This document shows positions 32,556 through 41,489 of a stretch of DNA of 64,000 nucleotides, piece by piece (the stretch's first letter is position 1; every line of letters begins with the position of its first letter). The notes beneath the pieces were generated by a model that searched no databases, was not told where the DNA came from, and saw nothing but the letters and a program-made list of their open reading frames with translations. Source of the DNA: JALEFZ01 sp038527485. GTDB taxonomy: Bacteria > Bacteroidota > Bacteroidia > J057. The stretch spans positions 41,994-105,993 of the forward strand of contig JBCBFT010000009.1 of the NCBI GenBank assembly GCA_038527485.1, read 5' to 3'. Position numbers and translations under genes: made by a program.

Positions 32556-35500
32556 ATGAGGTATTATCTAATTGGATTACTATTTTTTATACTATGCGTC
32601 GCAGGTACTCATGTGCGTGCAACGCATATCGTGGGGGCAGAGCTGATTTACAATTGCGTCAATAGTCAGACGAACACCTACAATCTAGAACTGATCCTCT
32701 ATCGAGACTGTGAAAATGGACAGGCCGACTACGATGCCTCTATCCAGATTTTCATTTTTGATAGTGTGGGTAACTTTGTACAGGTAGCCACCTCCTTGGT
32801 CCCCAATAATACGCCACAGCTGATTCCTAATGGATTGAGCGCATGTGTAGCTTCTCCGCCCAATATATGCGTAGAAGAAGGGGTGTACAGAACAACCGTC
32901 ACGCTGCCTCCCATCACAGGTGGGTACAACATTGCTTGGGCGAGATGCTGTCGTAACCAGGCAATCACAAATCTTTTCAATCCACTAGGTCAAGGGATTA
33001 CATTCTTGGCGCGCATACCAGGGACAGGTGTTGCACAATGTAATTCTATGCCACAGTTTGACCAGGTACCTCCCATCTTCCTTTGCGTAGATCAGCAATT
33101 CACCTTTGATCACTCCGCTACAGATCCTGATGGAGATTCTCTCGTGTACGCATTGACCAACCCCTACACAGGACTAAACACTCAAGGACTGGGTGCTGGT
33201 AACCCCATGCAGGGAGGCAATCCTCCTACTGTCACACAGTTCAACAATCCTATGGGACCTCCTCCGTATAGCACGGTAAGTTTCCAGACGGGCTACTCAT
33301 TTACAGATCCTTTTGGTTCGAATGACTTTACAATAGACCCGCTTACAGGCTTCATATCTGTTACACCCAATCAGACAGGGATATTTGTCTTCTCCATCTC
33401 TGTGTTTGAATATCGAAATGGGGCATTCATCAGTGAGAATAGACGGGACTTTCAGATTACTGTAATTCAATGCTTGACCCAAGGTCAGCCTCCAGCTATT
33501 AACCATGACCTGACGGGACTCAATACCAATGGGGATACCATCATTGTAGGTGGAGGCGTGCCTTTCTGTTATGATTTGACTTTGCAAGATCCCATTGCAG
33601 GCGATGTAGTGAATGCCTTCCCTGTGAGTGCTGTCTTTGGTACAGGAGCTTTCTTTCCACCAGCAGCGACCTTCACTTTCACACAGCCTACCACTAACAC
33701 TATACAAGGACAAGTGTGCTGGGAACCTTCCTGTGATTACAGTGGACAGACCATTCCCATCATCGTCGGGGGACGCGACTTGGGAGACTGCCAAAATTTC
33801 TCAGATGTATTTGATACGGTATGGGTACGCATACTCGACCCTGTCAATACTCCTCCTGTCATTACCCCAGACTACACGGGCCTCAACGTAAGTGGCGATA
33901 CCATCATCGTAGATGCAGAGGATCAGTTGTGCTATGACATCACAGTAGACGATCCAGACATCCAAGATTCCTTATTTGCTGCGGGCATCACAGCTTTATT
34001 TACAAGTGGAAGTGCGACCTTCACCCAGACAGGGACCAATCCCATCACAGGGCAAGTCTGCTGGACACCGGGTTGTGATGATGAAGGGCAGACTTTCCCG
34101 ATGGTTATTCAGGCTTCGGATTTTGCCCCTTGTAAAAACGGGACCAATGTTCAGACTACTATATTTGTGCGGGTAGAAGCCCCTGACAATGATCCTCCGC
34201 AATTGTCCAGTGATCTTACAGGCAATGTTTTCTCAGACGATACAGTATTCGTCTTGGTGGAAGACCCTTTCTGTTTTGACTATACCTCTACAGACCCCAA
34301 TACGGGTGATACGCTAAGCTTTACGCCTATCAGTAGCATCTTTACAGATCCAGGAGGACCGACTGTAACAAGCAATGGAGTGAACCCACTTTCGGGCCAG
34401 ATCTGCTGGACACCGAGCTGTGATTTTGAAAATCAGGTGGTGGAGTTGATCTTCCAGGTCGAGGACCAGGGCCAATGTTCCAATCTAGGACTGGCCTTTG
34501 ACACGGTGTATATTTCGGTACAGTCTGTACCCAATGATCCGCCTGTGATCACCTCTGATCTGACGGGGTCTGGTACGTTCAACGGAGATACCATCGTCGT
34601 TGATGCACTGGATGGCTTTTGCTACACATTTACAGCGACGGACTTAAATGGAGGGGATGTGCTGACGGCCTTTGCCCAAAGCCCTATTTTCAACCAACCT
34701 GATGGCCCTTCTTTTACCTCTTCAGGGTCGAATCCTGTGACGGGTCAGATTTGTTGGACACCCAGTTGTGATTTTGTTGGGCAGGTAGTAGAGCTCGTGA
34801 TAGGAACCAATGACGATGCTTCCTGCTCGGCTCAAGGTGATGATTTTGATACCGTCTATGTACAAATTAATCTTCCTCCTAATGATCCGCCGACAGCTAC
34901 GACGGATCTGACGGGATTGACGACAGATGGAGATACGATATTTGTAGGGGCGGAGGAGCCGTTTTGCTACACTGTTACTTTTGATGATATCAACCTTCAA
35001 GATACGCTTTCAGGTTTTACGGTCTCTCCTGAGTTTTCGGGACCTGATTCTGCTACATTCATCGTTACAGGCGTGAACCCATTGACGGCGCAGATTTGTT
35101 GGACACCTGATTGTGACAATGAAGGTCAAGTCATTCCCTTGATTGTAGGTGCCCGCGACAATGGCGATTGTAACAACATCAAGGAAGTACTAGATACGGT
35201 TTATATCAAAGTTTCGGATCCTCAGACTGTCGCGCCGATTGTAGACCATGATTTATCAGGCGTACCCAATGTAGTGAATGATACCATCATACTCGAAATT
35301 GGAGAAGGGGCCTGTTATTCATTCTACATCGCGGACCAGACGACAGATGGGGGCGTAGATTTCGAGTTTGAATTTGAGAATCAGTTTGGACTAAATCTAC
35401 CTATTACGGCATTTAATATCATTGAGCGCAATGACTCTATATTAGGAGAGGTATGCTTCGACGCGGATTGTTCCAATGGGGGGACGACATATCGCAGCAT

Positions 35501-37868
35501 CGTCACAGGTTTGGATGAGGAAGTATGTCCTCCATTCAAAACGAGTAGCGATACCATCTTCATCAAGGTCAATACAGACTTCCGCTCTTTTGCGGGGCAG
35601 GATACTTTCTTCTGTGAAGGCACAGGAGGGGTACAACTAAATGTCACACCTATCGGCGGAGCCGCTCCTTATTTCTACCAATGGTTCTGTGACGATCCGA
35701 GTGGCTGCGGTTTTTCACCCAACGGGAACCAGGTCAATCCGACAGTCAATCCTACCGACACAACCATCTACTCTGTGCAGGTGACAGATAATAATGGCTG
35801 TACCAGTGAGATAGACAACATCCAAGTGAACGTCAACAAACTCCCGATTGTAGATGCAGGTCCTGATACATTCCGCTGCGCAGGTGCGCCAGGGATTCGA
35901 CTACAAGGCAATGTAATCAATCCATTGCAAGCACCAGGACCTTATACCTACAGTTGGGATCCTGATGTCAGCCTGAATGACCCGACGACAGTAGATCCTT
36001 TTGCCACGCCCGACACGACGACCATCTACACCTTGATTGTAGGGTCTTCTAATGGTTGTTCGAGCTTCACGACGACGGTCAATCCTTTGAGTACGATCAC
36101 AGTGGAGGTAAGGCCAAGACCTGACGTAGAAGCAGGACCTGATATTGATTTGTGTTTGGGAGATACCGCCAACCTTTCAGGTTTCGCGACGGGTGCAGGT
36201 CCAGGCTATGATTATTTCTGGACCCCTGCTACAGGGTTGAATGATTCTTCTGATCAGCAGACTGCCGTATCACCTTCAGCGACGACGACCTACTTCTTTA
36301 TCTCCCGATCCAATGGGTGTCGAAGTGTAGCAGACTCTGTGACTGTGACTATCCACACAGTTCCAACGGTACTGCCTTCTTCTGTCTATGATATTTGTGC
36401 GCTTGATTCTGTTGAGTTAAAAGCGATCGCAGGAGGGGACTTGCAGACAGATGAATTTAGCTATCAGTGGAGCCCAGCTATAGGTTTGGATAATCCTACT
36501 TCGGCTACGCCTATGGCAAGTCCAGATACAACGACGAATTATACCATCGTAGCTACTTCTCGTTTTGGGTGTGGGAGTAAGGATGTGGTAGTTCCTGTAC
36601 AGGTCAGACCTACGCCTACGATCGAGTTGGCCAATGATACGACGATATGTGAAGGGGATACGATTGCTTTGGTGAATAATTTTAGAGTCCTAGGAGACAA
36701 TCCTACGCAACCGACCTTTTTTACATGGACTCCCATACAAAATTTGAGTAGTCCTTTGGTTCGTGAGCCGCTTGCCTATCCCGACGAAAATACGCTGTAT
36801 ATCGTGGAAACAAGGATCGGTGCCTGCGCCAGTGTAGACAGCATCTTCATTGATGTGACCCCAGCGGTGGTTCTGACGGTAGAAGCGGATACGACGCGCA
36901 GTTGCTCAGCAGACTCTGTTCAGCTATTTGCGGTAGGTCCAGATCCGCTGAATGCCACCTATCAATGGTTCCCGACGGAAGGACTGAGCGATCCGACAAT
37001 TCCTAATCCCATGGCCTCGCCTGACACGACGACTACCTATGCTGTTAGGGTGACGCAAGTTGGTTGCGATGCAAATGAGGGCATCGAAATAGATGTTATT
37101 CCTTCTCCTGTGGTAGATTTCTTCCACACGGTCTCTGTGGGTTGCCCTGACGTGACGGTCAGCTTTGTAGAAAATACAGAGAATGCCCTCTTTTACATCT
37201 GGGATTTAGGTGATGGTACGCCTGTAACCAATGTGCCCAATCCTACACGTACCTACTCAGATCCAGGCGTATATACTGTTTCTCTAACAGCTGTGGGAGA
37301 GGCGGGATGTGAGACCGTGGTTTCGAGACCCATTGTTGAGGTATTTGCCCCAGGACAGGCTTCCTTTGTGACAGATCCAGATCGGGAAACACCTCTTATT
37401 CTTCCAGGTGCAGAGGTGAATTTCTCCAATACATCTACAGGTGCTGTGGAGTACTACTGGGAATTCGGAGATGGAGGGGTATCTACTGCAGAGAATCCCA
37501 TGCATACCTATCAATCACCTGGAAATTATCTAGTAAAACTGATCACGAGAGACGCAGGAGGCTGTATTGATGAATATACCTATGGTCCGATTACGGTTAT
37601 TGAGCCTGATGTAGACATTCCCAATGTATTTACACCGAATGGCGATGGGTACAATGACGCTTTCCGCGTGACTTACAATGGGGAATCTACTTTCCGTATG
37701 GACATCGTCGATAGATGGGGGCGTACGCTGGCTGAAGGCATCACAAATCCAACTACTGGTTGGGATGGTAGAACAGCCGAAGGCGATGAAGCGAGTGCAG
37801 GTGTTTACTATTACGTGATTTACATTGGGGACCGATTGTACAAAGGAGACCTAACACTACTGAGATAA
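32556..37868 (+). CDS. 1770-residue cell-surface protein with T9SS type B sorting domain
   Basis: It has a short signal peptide (RYYLIGLLFFILCVAGTHVRA) and an N-terminal domain of about 290 residues rich in Cys pairs. Five well-conserved and one divergent repeat of roughly 110 residues follow, each with an FCY motif and a CW-x-P-x-CD motif. Next come about six Ig-like modules with PDTTT-x-Y and a terminal GC. Then two PKD domains (WDLGDGTPVTN, WEFGDGG) and the C-terminus PNVFTPNGDGYND ... GWDGR ... YKGDLTLLR follow. The last part is the gliding-motility-associated (type B) sorting domain that sends proteins through T9SS. It is probably an adhesin or surface-fibre protein. Its stop codon abuts the gatC start. 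Confidence 0.85.
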   Translation: MRYYLIGLLFFILCVAGTHVRATHIVGAELIYNCVNSQTNTYNLELILYRDCENGQADYDASIQIFIFDSVGNFVQVATSLVPNNTPQLIPNGLSACVASPPNICVEEGVYRTTVTLPPITGGYNIAWARCCRNQAITNLFNPLGQGITFLARIPGTGVAQCNSMPQFDQVPPIFLCVDQQFTFDHSATDPDGDSLVYALTNPYTGLNTQGLGAGNPMQGGNPPTVTQFNNPMGPPPYSTVSFQTGYSFTDPFGSNDFTIDPLTGFISVTPNQTGIFVFSISVFEYRNGAFISENRRDFQITVIQCLTQGQPPAINHDLTGLNTNGDTIIVGGGVPFCYDLTLQDPIAGDVVNAFPVSAVFGTGAFFPPAATFTFTQPTTNTIQGQVCWEPSCDYSGQTIPIIVGGRDLGDCQNFSDVFDTVWVRILDPVNTPPVITPDYTGLNVSGDTIIVDAEDQLCYDITVDDPDIQDSLFAAGITALFTSGSATFTQTGTNPITGQVCWTPGCDDEGQTFPMVIQASDFAPCKNGTNVQTTIFVRVEAPDNDPPQLSSDLTGNVFSDDTVFVLVEDPFCFDYTSTDPNTGDTLSFTPISSIFTDPGGPTVTSNGVNPLSGQICWTPSCDFENQVVELIFQVEDQGQCSNLGLAFDTVYISVQSVPNDPPVITSDLTGSGTFNGDTIVVDALDGFCYTFTATDLNGGDVLTAFAQSPIFNQPDGPSFTSSGSNPVTGQICWTPSCDFVGQVVELVIGTNDDASCSAQGDDFDTVYVQINLPPNDPPTATTDLTGLTTDGDTIFVGAEEPFCYTVTFDDINLQDTLSGFTVSPEFSGPDSATFIVTGVNPLTAQICWTPDCDNEGQVIPLIVGARDNGDCNNIKEVLDTVYIKVSDPQTVAPIVDHDLSGVPNVVNDTIILEIGEGACYSFYIADQTTDGGVDFEFEFENQFGLNLPITAFNIIERNDSILGEVCFDADCSNGGTTYRSIVTGLDEEVCPPFKTSSDTIFIKVNTDFRSFAGQDTFFCEGTGGVQLNVTPIGGAAPYFYQWFCDDPSGCGFSPNGNQVNPTVNPTDTTIYSVQVTDNNGCTSEIDNIQVNVNKLPIVDAGPDTFRCAGAPGIRLQGNVINPLQAPGPYTYSWDPDVSLNDPTTVDPFATPDTTTIYTLIVGSSNGCSSFTTTVNPLSTITVEVRPRPDVEAGPDIDLCLGDTANLSGFATGAGPGYDYFWTPATGLNDSSDQQTAVSPSATTTYFFISRSNGCRSVADSVTVTIHTVPTVLPSSVYDICALDSVELKAIAGGDLQTDEFSYQWSPAIGLDNPTSATPMASPDTTTNYTIVATSRFGCGSKDVVVPVQVRPTPTIELANDTTICEGDTIALVNNFRVLGDNPTQPTFFTWTPIQNLSSPLVREPLAYPDENTLYIVETRIGACASVDSIFIDVTPAVVLTVEADTTRSCSADSVQLFAVGPDPLNATYQWFPTEGLSDPTIPNPMASPDTTTTYAVRVTQVGCDANEGIEIDVIPSPVVDFFHTVSVGCPDVTVSFVENTENALFYIWDLGDGTPVTNVPNPTRTYSDPGVYTVSLTAVGEAGCETVVSRPIVEVFAPGQASFVTDPDRETPLILPGAEVNFSNTSTGAVEYYWEFGDGGVSTAENPMHTYQSPGNYLVKLITRDAGGCIDEYTYGPITVIEPDVDIPNVFTPNGDGYNDAFRVTYNGESTFRMDIVDRWGRTLAEGITNPTTGWDGRTAEGDEASAGVYYYVIYIGDRLYKGDLTLLR

Positions 37869-38159
37869 ATGGAAATCAATGATCAGATGATCGACCACTT
37901 GGCCCAGTTGGCGAAGCTGTCGTTCAAAGAGGACGAAAAGGATCAGATCAAGCAGGATTTGCAACAGATGATCGATTTTGTAGGTAAGCTTCAAGAAATT
38001 GACACGGCAGGTGTAGATCCCCTGATCCATATGACCCTTGATCCAGGGCCTCTGAGAGCAGATGTCGTGAAGGAAGGAAAAGGGACATCCGCTACGTTGA
38101 AGAACGCACCGACAAAGACAGATGAATTTTTCGTCGTCCCAAAAGTTATTCATAAATAA
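37869..38159 (+). CDS. gatC: Asp-tRNA(Asn)/Glu-tRNA(Gln) amidotransferase subunit C
   Basis: A 96-residue GatC. It has the family pattern IDHLAQLAKLSFKEDE near the start, LQQMIDFVGKLQEIDTAGVDPL in the middle, and LRADVV then DEFFVVPKVI at the end. GatC stabilises the GatA-GatB complex. It starts immediately after the stop of the 1770-residue surface protein (TAAATG, no gap), so its translation may depend on that message. Confidence 0.95.
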   Translation: MEINDQMIDHLAQLAKLSFKEDEKDQIKQDLQQMIDFVGKLQEIDTAGVDPLIHMTLDPGPLRADVVKEGKGTSATLKNAPTKTDEFFVVPKVIHK

Positions 38160-38195
38160 GTGTAACCATTAGGTGATTCTTACTTAAAAGTTAAA

Positions 38196-38222
38196 GGCCG
38201 GGGTACACCACGTGTTCCGGCC
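38196..38222 (+). terminator. GC-rich hairpin after gatC
   Basis: GGCCGG and CCGGCC form the base of a hairpin, with an ACAC/GTGT inner stem. The T run after it is broken (AATCTTTGTT), and the next ATG is only 22 nt further, so it may attenuate rather than end transcription. Confidence 0.45.
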
Positions 38223-38243
38223 AATCTTTGTTATGTTTGTGAT

Positions 38244-41200
38244 ATGGATCTGAAGCGTCTACCTTACTTACCGATACAATACTTTTACTTTGAGTTTTCT
38301 AAGCCACATCGTGCGGTATTTTTAGGCCTACTTTTCCTGATCGCCCTTTGTGCGATAGGATTTGGGTTAAGTGTGAGCTATCCCTATGCATTTTCTCATG
38401 AGATTGAAGCTGTCTCTGAAGTCGTCACGCAGTCAGCCCAGTTAGGAGAGATTCGCGCAAATTATCGTACCTACGATCTGGACTTTCCTGTCTTTTTACA
38501 AAAAGTTTCCTTCTCAGCAGGGCCTATTTTGCCAGAGCTTTCTCTCTTTCAGATTTTTTTGGGGCTTCAGTTACTGCTTTGGACATTCGTCTTGGTATTG
38601 AGTACCCATATCAAGTCCTATGCAGCTTATGTGGGTTTCTTGTTATATGCACTATTCTTTCATTTTACTGGCGGCGTAAGCTTGCTGTTTCCAGCAGGAG
38701 GTGCTGTAAGCTGGGGAATGGAATTTGGCCTGATTCTCCTGATTGTAGGATTGGCCTATCTATTCCAATCTAACATTCTGAAATGGGGTACAGGATGGAG
38801 ACTGTTACTTTTTGGTGGAATTCATGCCGTTTTGTATGTGGTTGCCCTTTCTCAAGCAGATCCGTTGTACAACTATGAGATCCTGACCAACTTGTATTTC
38901 TATGAACTTTTCTTGGCGGGTGCCTTTATCATATTTGTCAGCAAGGATCTCAACAACCTGATTCTGCTTATTGGAACCAATAGACCCGAAAAGACGCAGA
39001 GATGGTCATTCCCTTTGATTTTGGCAGGCTTGCTGCTCATGATTTTGATCAGTTTCCTATGGGTAAATGAGCTGTTTGGTTTGGGATTATTAGGAGGATT
39101 GAGCCTTTCGATTCGACCCACACATGCTTTGGCCTTAGTAGCCTTTTTCACTGTTTTTACTTCCCAAAATCAATTCCATCAAGTCAAAAGCTGGCTTTCC
39201 TCTCAGATTGTATACAGTGGTCTTTTACTCACGTGGGCAGGCATCAGCCTGAGCTTTTTGGGAGTCAATGTTTGGATAGGTGACCAGTTATTTGTATACA
39301 CCTTGGATCATTTTATAGCGATGAGCTTCCTGACAGTAGGGGTGTTTCACGCTTTCTTTGTGCTCTTTAACCATATCCGTCTCCTCCGCCAAAAAATCAA
39401 TCTGTACTACCTCCTCACACAGGGCCGAGAATTTGGATTTATGGCTGTCTGGTTACTTTCCCTTGGAGGGATTGTGGTATTGCAAGGTACACAGCGTTGG
39501 AAGACTTCCTTTTTGGTAGTACAGACTTACACGTTGCAGCTGGCGGATCAGGCATGGCTGGCAGGAGACATTCCGATGGCTAAAAAAGCCTATCAACTGG
39601 CCATTGAGCAAGCAACGAGTAGTGTCAAGGGCAATTACAACATGGGCGCACTCGTCGTGTCTACCTCTGATAAGCCCTGGAATGCCATTCCTTATTATGC
39701 AGATGCTACAGAAGTTTTTGAATTTGTCCCCGCGAGGCTGAATGCGGCTCAGATCATGGAGTTGTACGGGCAAAATTCAGAAGCTGAGAAAATCCTTCAG
39801 CAAGGATTGAATAGGCAAGAAGGCCAGCCAGAGCTTTCGAACAATTTGGCACTGATCATGGAGGAAAAGTTGCTACCTGACTCCGCTATTCAGTTGTACA
39901 AAGCTGCTTTGACGTTGAATCCGAATCGGGCAAGTCTCAGTTCGAATCTGGCACTCCTGTATGAATCTTATGGAAGAAGTACAGAAGCAGCGGACTTCAT
40001 GCAACTGGCACGTCAGAGTGACAAGGAAAACCTTTTTGTACAGTCCAATGAACTGGCAAGAGCACTGATTTTAGGGGGCGAACTTCCTCCTGAGCCTTAT
40101 ACGGATATAGGAACAGATTATTACAGTACCTATCACTATCAACTGGTCAAGGTGAATCAGGATACCTTGGGCAATGATTTGATTGATAGGGTAGCCAAAG
40201 AGGGAAAGCAAGCTGAAGCCCTGTTGTGGGATGGCTGGAAAAAACTCAAAATGGATTCTGTGGAGGTAGGTCTGTCTCGTCTTTCATTTTTAGCACTCTC
40301 TCAACCCAAATATGCCAGTCAAGCTTACTATCTGATGGGCTTGCACTTCGTAGAGATGGATGTCCCTGAGATAGCCAAAGATTATTTTTTAAGAAGTGAG
40401 GAGAGCGGATTGGCGAAAGCAGGTTACGCTGCGGCTGCTATGGATATCGATTTAGGGTGGAAGGAAAGTGCCCGTCAGAAGTTTTCTGAGACGCGGGTAA
40501 AAAGTGATGAACTCTTCGAACTGTGTTCCAAAGAGATTGCGATTCTCCTCAAGGCATATGGACAGGACCTCTATGCAGAACTTGAGTGGCCTTTGGTAGA
40601 TCTATCTTTTGATGAAATGATGCGAATCGGAATCTATGCCGATAGCATGTCGCAGTATATCACGGCGCTTGAGGCTTTTCGTCAGGTGATAGAAGCTTAT
40701 CCCGACGCCTCTGAGCCTTATTTGGAAATGGGAAAAATCTACAATAAGTATCAAGATCCCTTGGCCCTCGAAAATATTCCATTTGGTCTTGAGAAAGCAC
40801 CTGAGTCGACGGTGCTAAAGGTCGAGCAAGCCCAAGCCTTCATCTATCAAAAGGAACTCGATCAAGCAGAGAAACTCCTCGCATCATTGCCAGAAGCTGC
40901 TTTGCAGTCAAAGCAAGTGATGGGAAGCCTCAAACTTGCCCAAGGAGATACGATCGCTGCCATTCAAACCTGGGAAGAGACACTGGGAGAAAACCCTTTA
41001 TACAAGCCATCCATACTTGCCTTATGTAAGCTGTACAAAGCCTCGAACCAGTATGATGCAGGAATTGAGTTGACTGAGAGGGCCATTTCGTACAATGAAT
41101 TCAACTCGGACTACTGGCTGTACTACGCACATTTTTCTCGCCAGTGGGGATATACAGAAGATGCGGGGATCGGAGCTTCTCGCGCTTTGGAACTGATTCC

Positions 41201-41279
41201 TGAGGGTGAGCTTAGCAAGCGAAGCAAGGTGCAAAAGGAATTTGCTGTAGAACTAAAGCAAGCCAATCAGGAAGGCTAG
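38244..41279 (+). CDS. Multi-spanning membrane protein with C-terminal TPR domain
   Basis: A 1011-residue protein. Residues about 20-410 hold roughly 10 hydrophobic segments (for example AVFLGLLFLIALCAIGFGL and FGFMAVWLLSLGGIVVL), in a polytopic arrangement. The remaining 600 residues are TPR-like helical repeats (AKKAYQLAIEQATSS, YGQNSEAEKILQQGL, GRSTEAADFMQLA, SEPYLEMGKIYNKY). The fold suggests a membrane scaffold that gathers partners outside or inside the membrane. I do not recognise the family. It is close to gatC on the same strand (84-nt gap, with a hairpin between). Confidence 0.65.
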   Translation: MDLKRLPYLPIQYFYFEFSKPHRAVFLGLLFLIALCAIGFGLSVSYPYAFSHEIEAVSEVVTQSAQLGEIRANYRTYDLDFPVFLQKVSFSAGPILPELSLFQIFLGLQLLLWTFVLVLSTHIKSYAAYVGFLLYALFFHFTGGVSLLFPAGGAVSWGMEFGLILLIVGLAYLFQSNILKWGTGWRLLLFGGIHAVLYVVALSQADPLYNYEILTNLYFYELFLAGAFIIFVSKDLNNLILLIGTNRPEKTQRWSFPLILAGLLLMILISFLWVNELFGLGLLGGLSLSIRPTHALALVAFFTVFTSQNQFHQVKSWLSSQIVYSGLLLTWAGISLSFLGVNVWIGDQLFVYTLDHFIAMSFLTVGVFHAFFVLFNHIRLLRQKINLYYLLTQGREFGFMAVWLLSLGGIVVLQGTQRWKTSFLVVQTYTLQLADQAWLAGDIPMAKKAYQLAIEQATSSVKGNYNMGALVVSTSDKPWNAIPYYADATEVFEFVPARLNAAQIMELYGQNSEAEKILQQGLNRQEGQPELSNNLALIMEEKLLPDSAIQLYKAALTLNPNRASLSSNLALLYESYGRSTEAADFMQLARQSDKENLFVQSNELARALILGGELPPEPYTDIGTDYYSTYHYQLVKVNQDTLGNDLIDRVAKEGKQAEALLWDGWKKLKMDSVEVGLSRLSFLALSQPKYASQAYYLMGLHFVEMDVPEIAKDYFLRSEESGLAKAGYAAAAMDIDLGWKESARQKFSETRVKSDELFELCSKEIAILLKAYGQDLYAELEWPLVDLSFDEMMRIGIYADSMSQYITALEAFRQVIEAYPDASEPYLEMGKIYNKYQDPLALENIPFGLEKAPESTVLKVEQAQAFIYQKELDQAEKLLASLPEAALQSKQVMGSLKLAQGDTIAAIQTWEETLGENPLYKPSILALCKLYKASNQYDAGIELTERAISYNEFNSDYWLYYAHFSRQWGYTEDAGIGASRALELIPEGELSKRSKVQKEFAVELKQANQEG

Positions 41280-41289
41280 TATATAGTGA

Positions 41290-41320
41290 AATGTATTTAT
41301 ATCAATACATTCAGATATAA
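41290..41320. promoter_or_regulatory. Two overlapping, mutually exclusive inverted repeats
   Basis: AATGTATT (41290-41297) pairs with AATACATT (41304-41311). TTATATC (41297-41303) pairs with GATATAA (41314-41320). The loop of the first stem is one arm of the second, so only one can form at a time. It is downstream of the TPR gene and upstream of ppk1. Confidence 0.4.
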
Positions 41321-41489
41321 ATGCTGCACACTTTATCTAGCTTATTACTTAATGTTGCATTAACTTAAAAGGTGTAAGTTGCATGGAGTGGTTGAGTAGT
41401 ATCCCAATATGATATGTAGATAGATTGAGAACCCGAGTCACCACTTTTCTATTTCCTAGATAGCATTATGTAAACGGCTTCCTGCTCCT

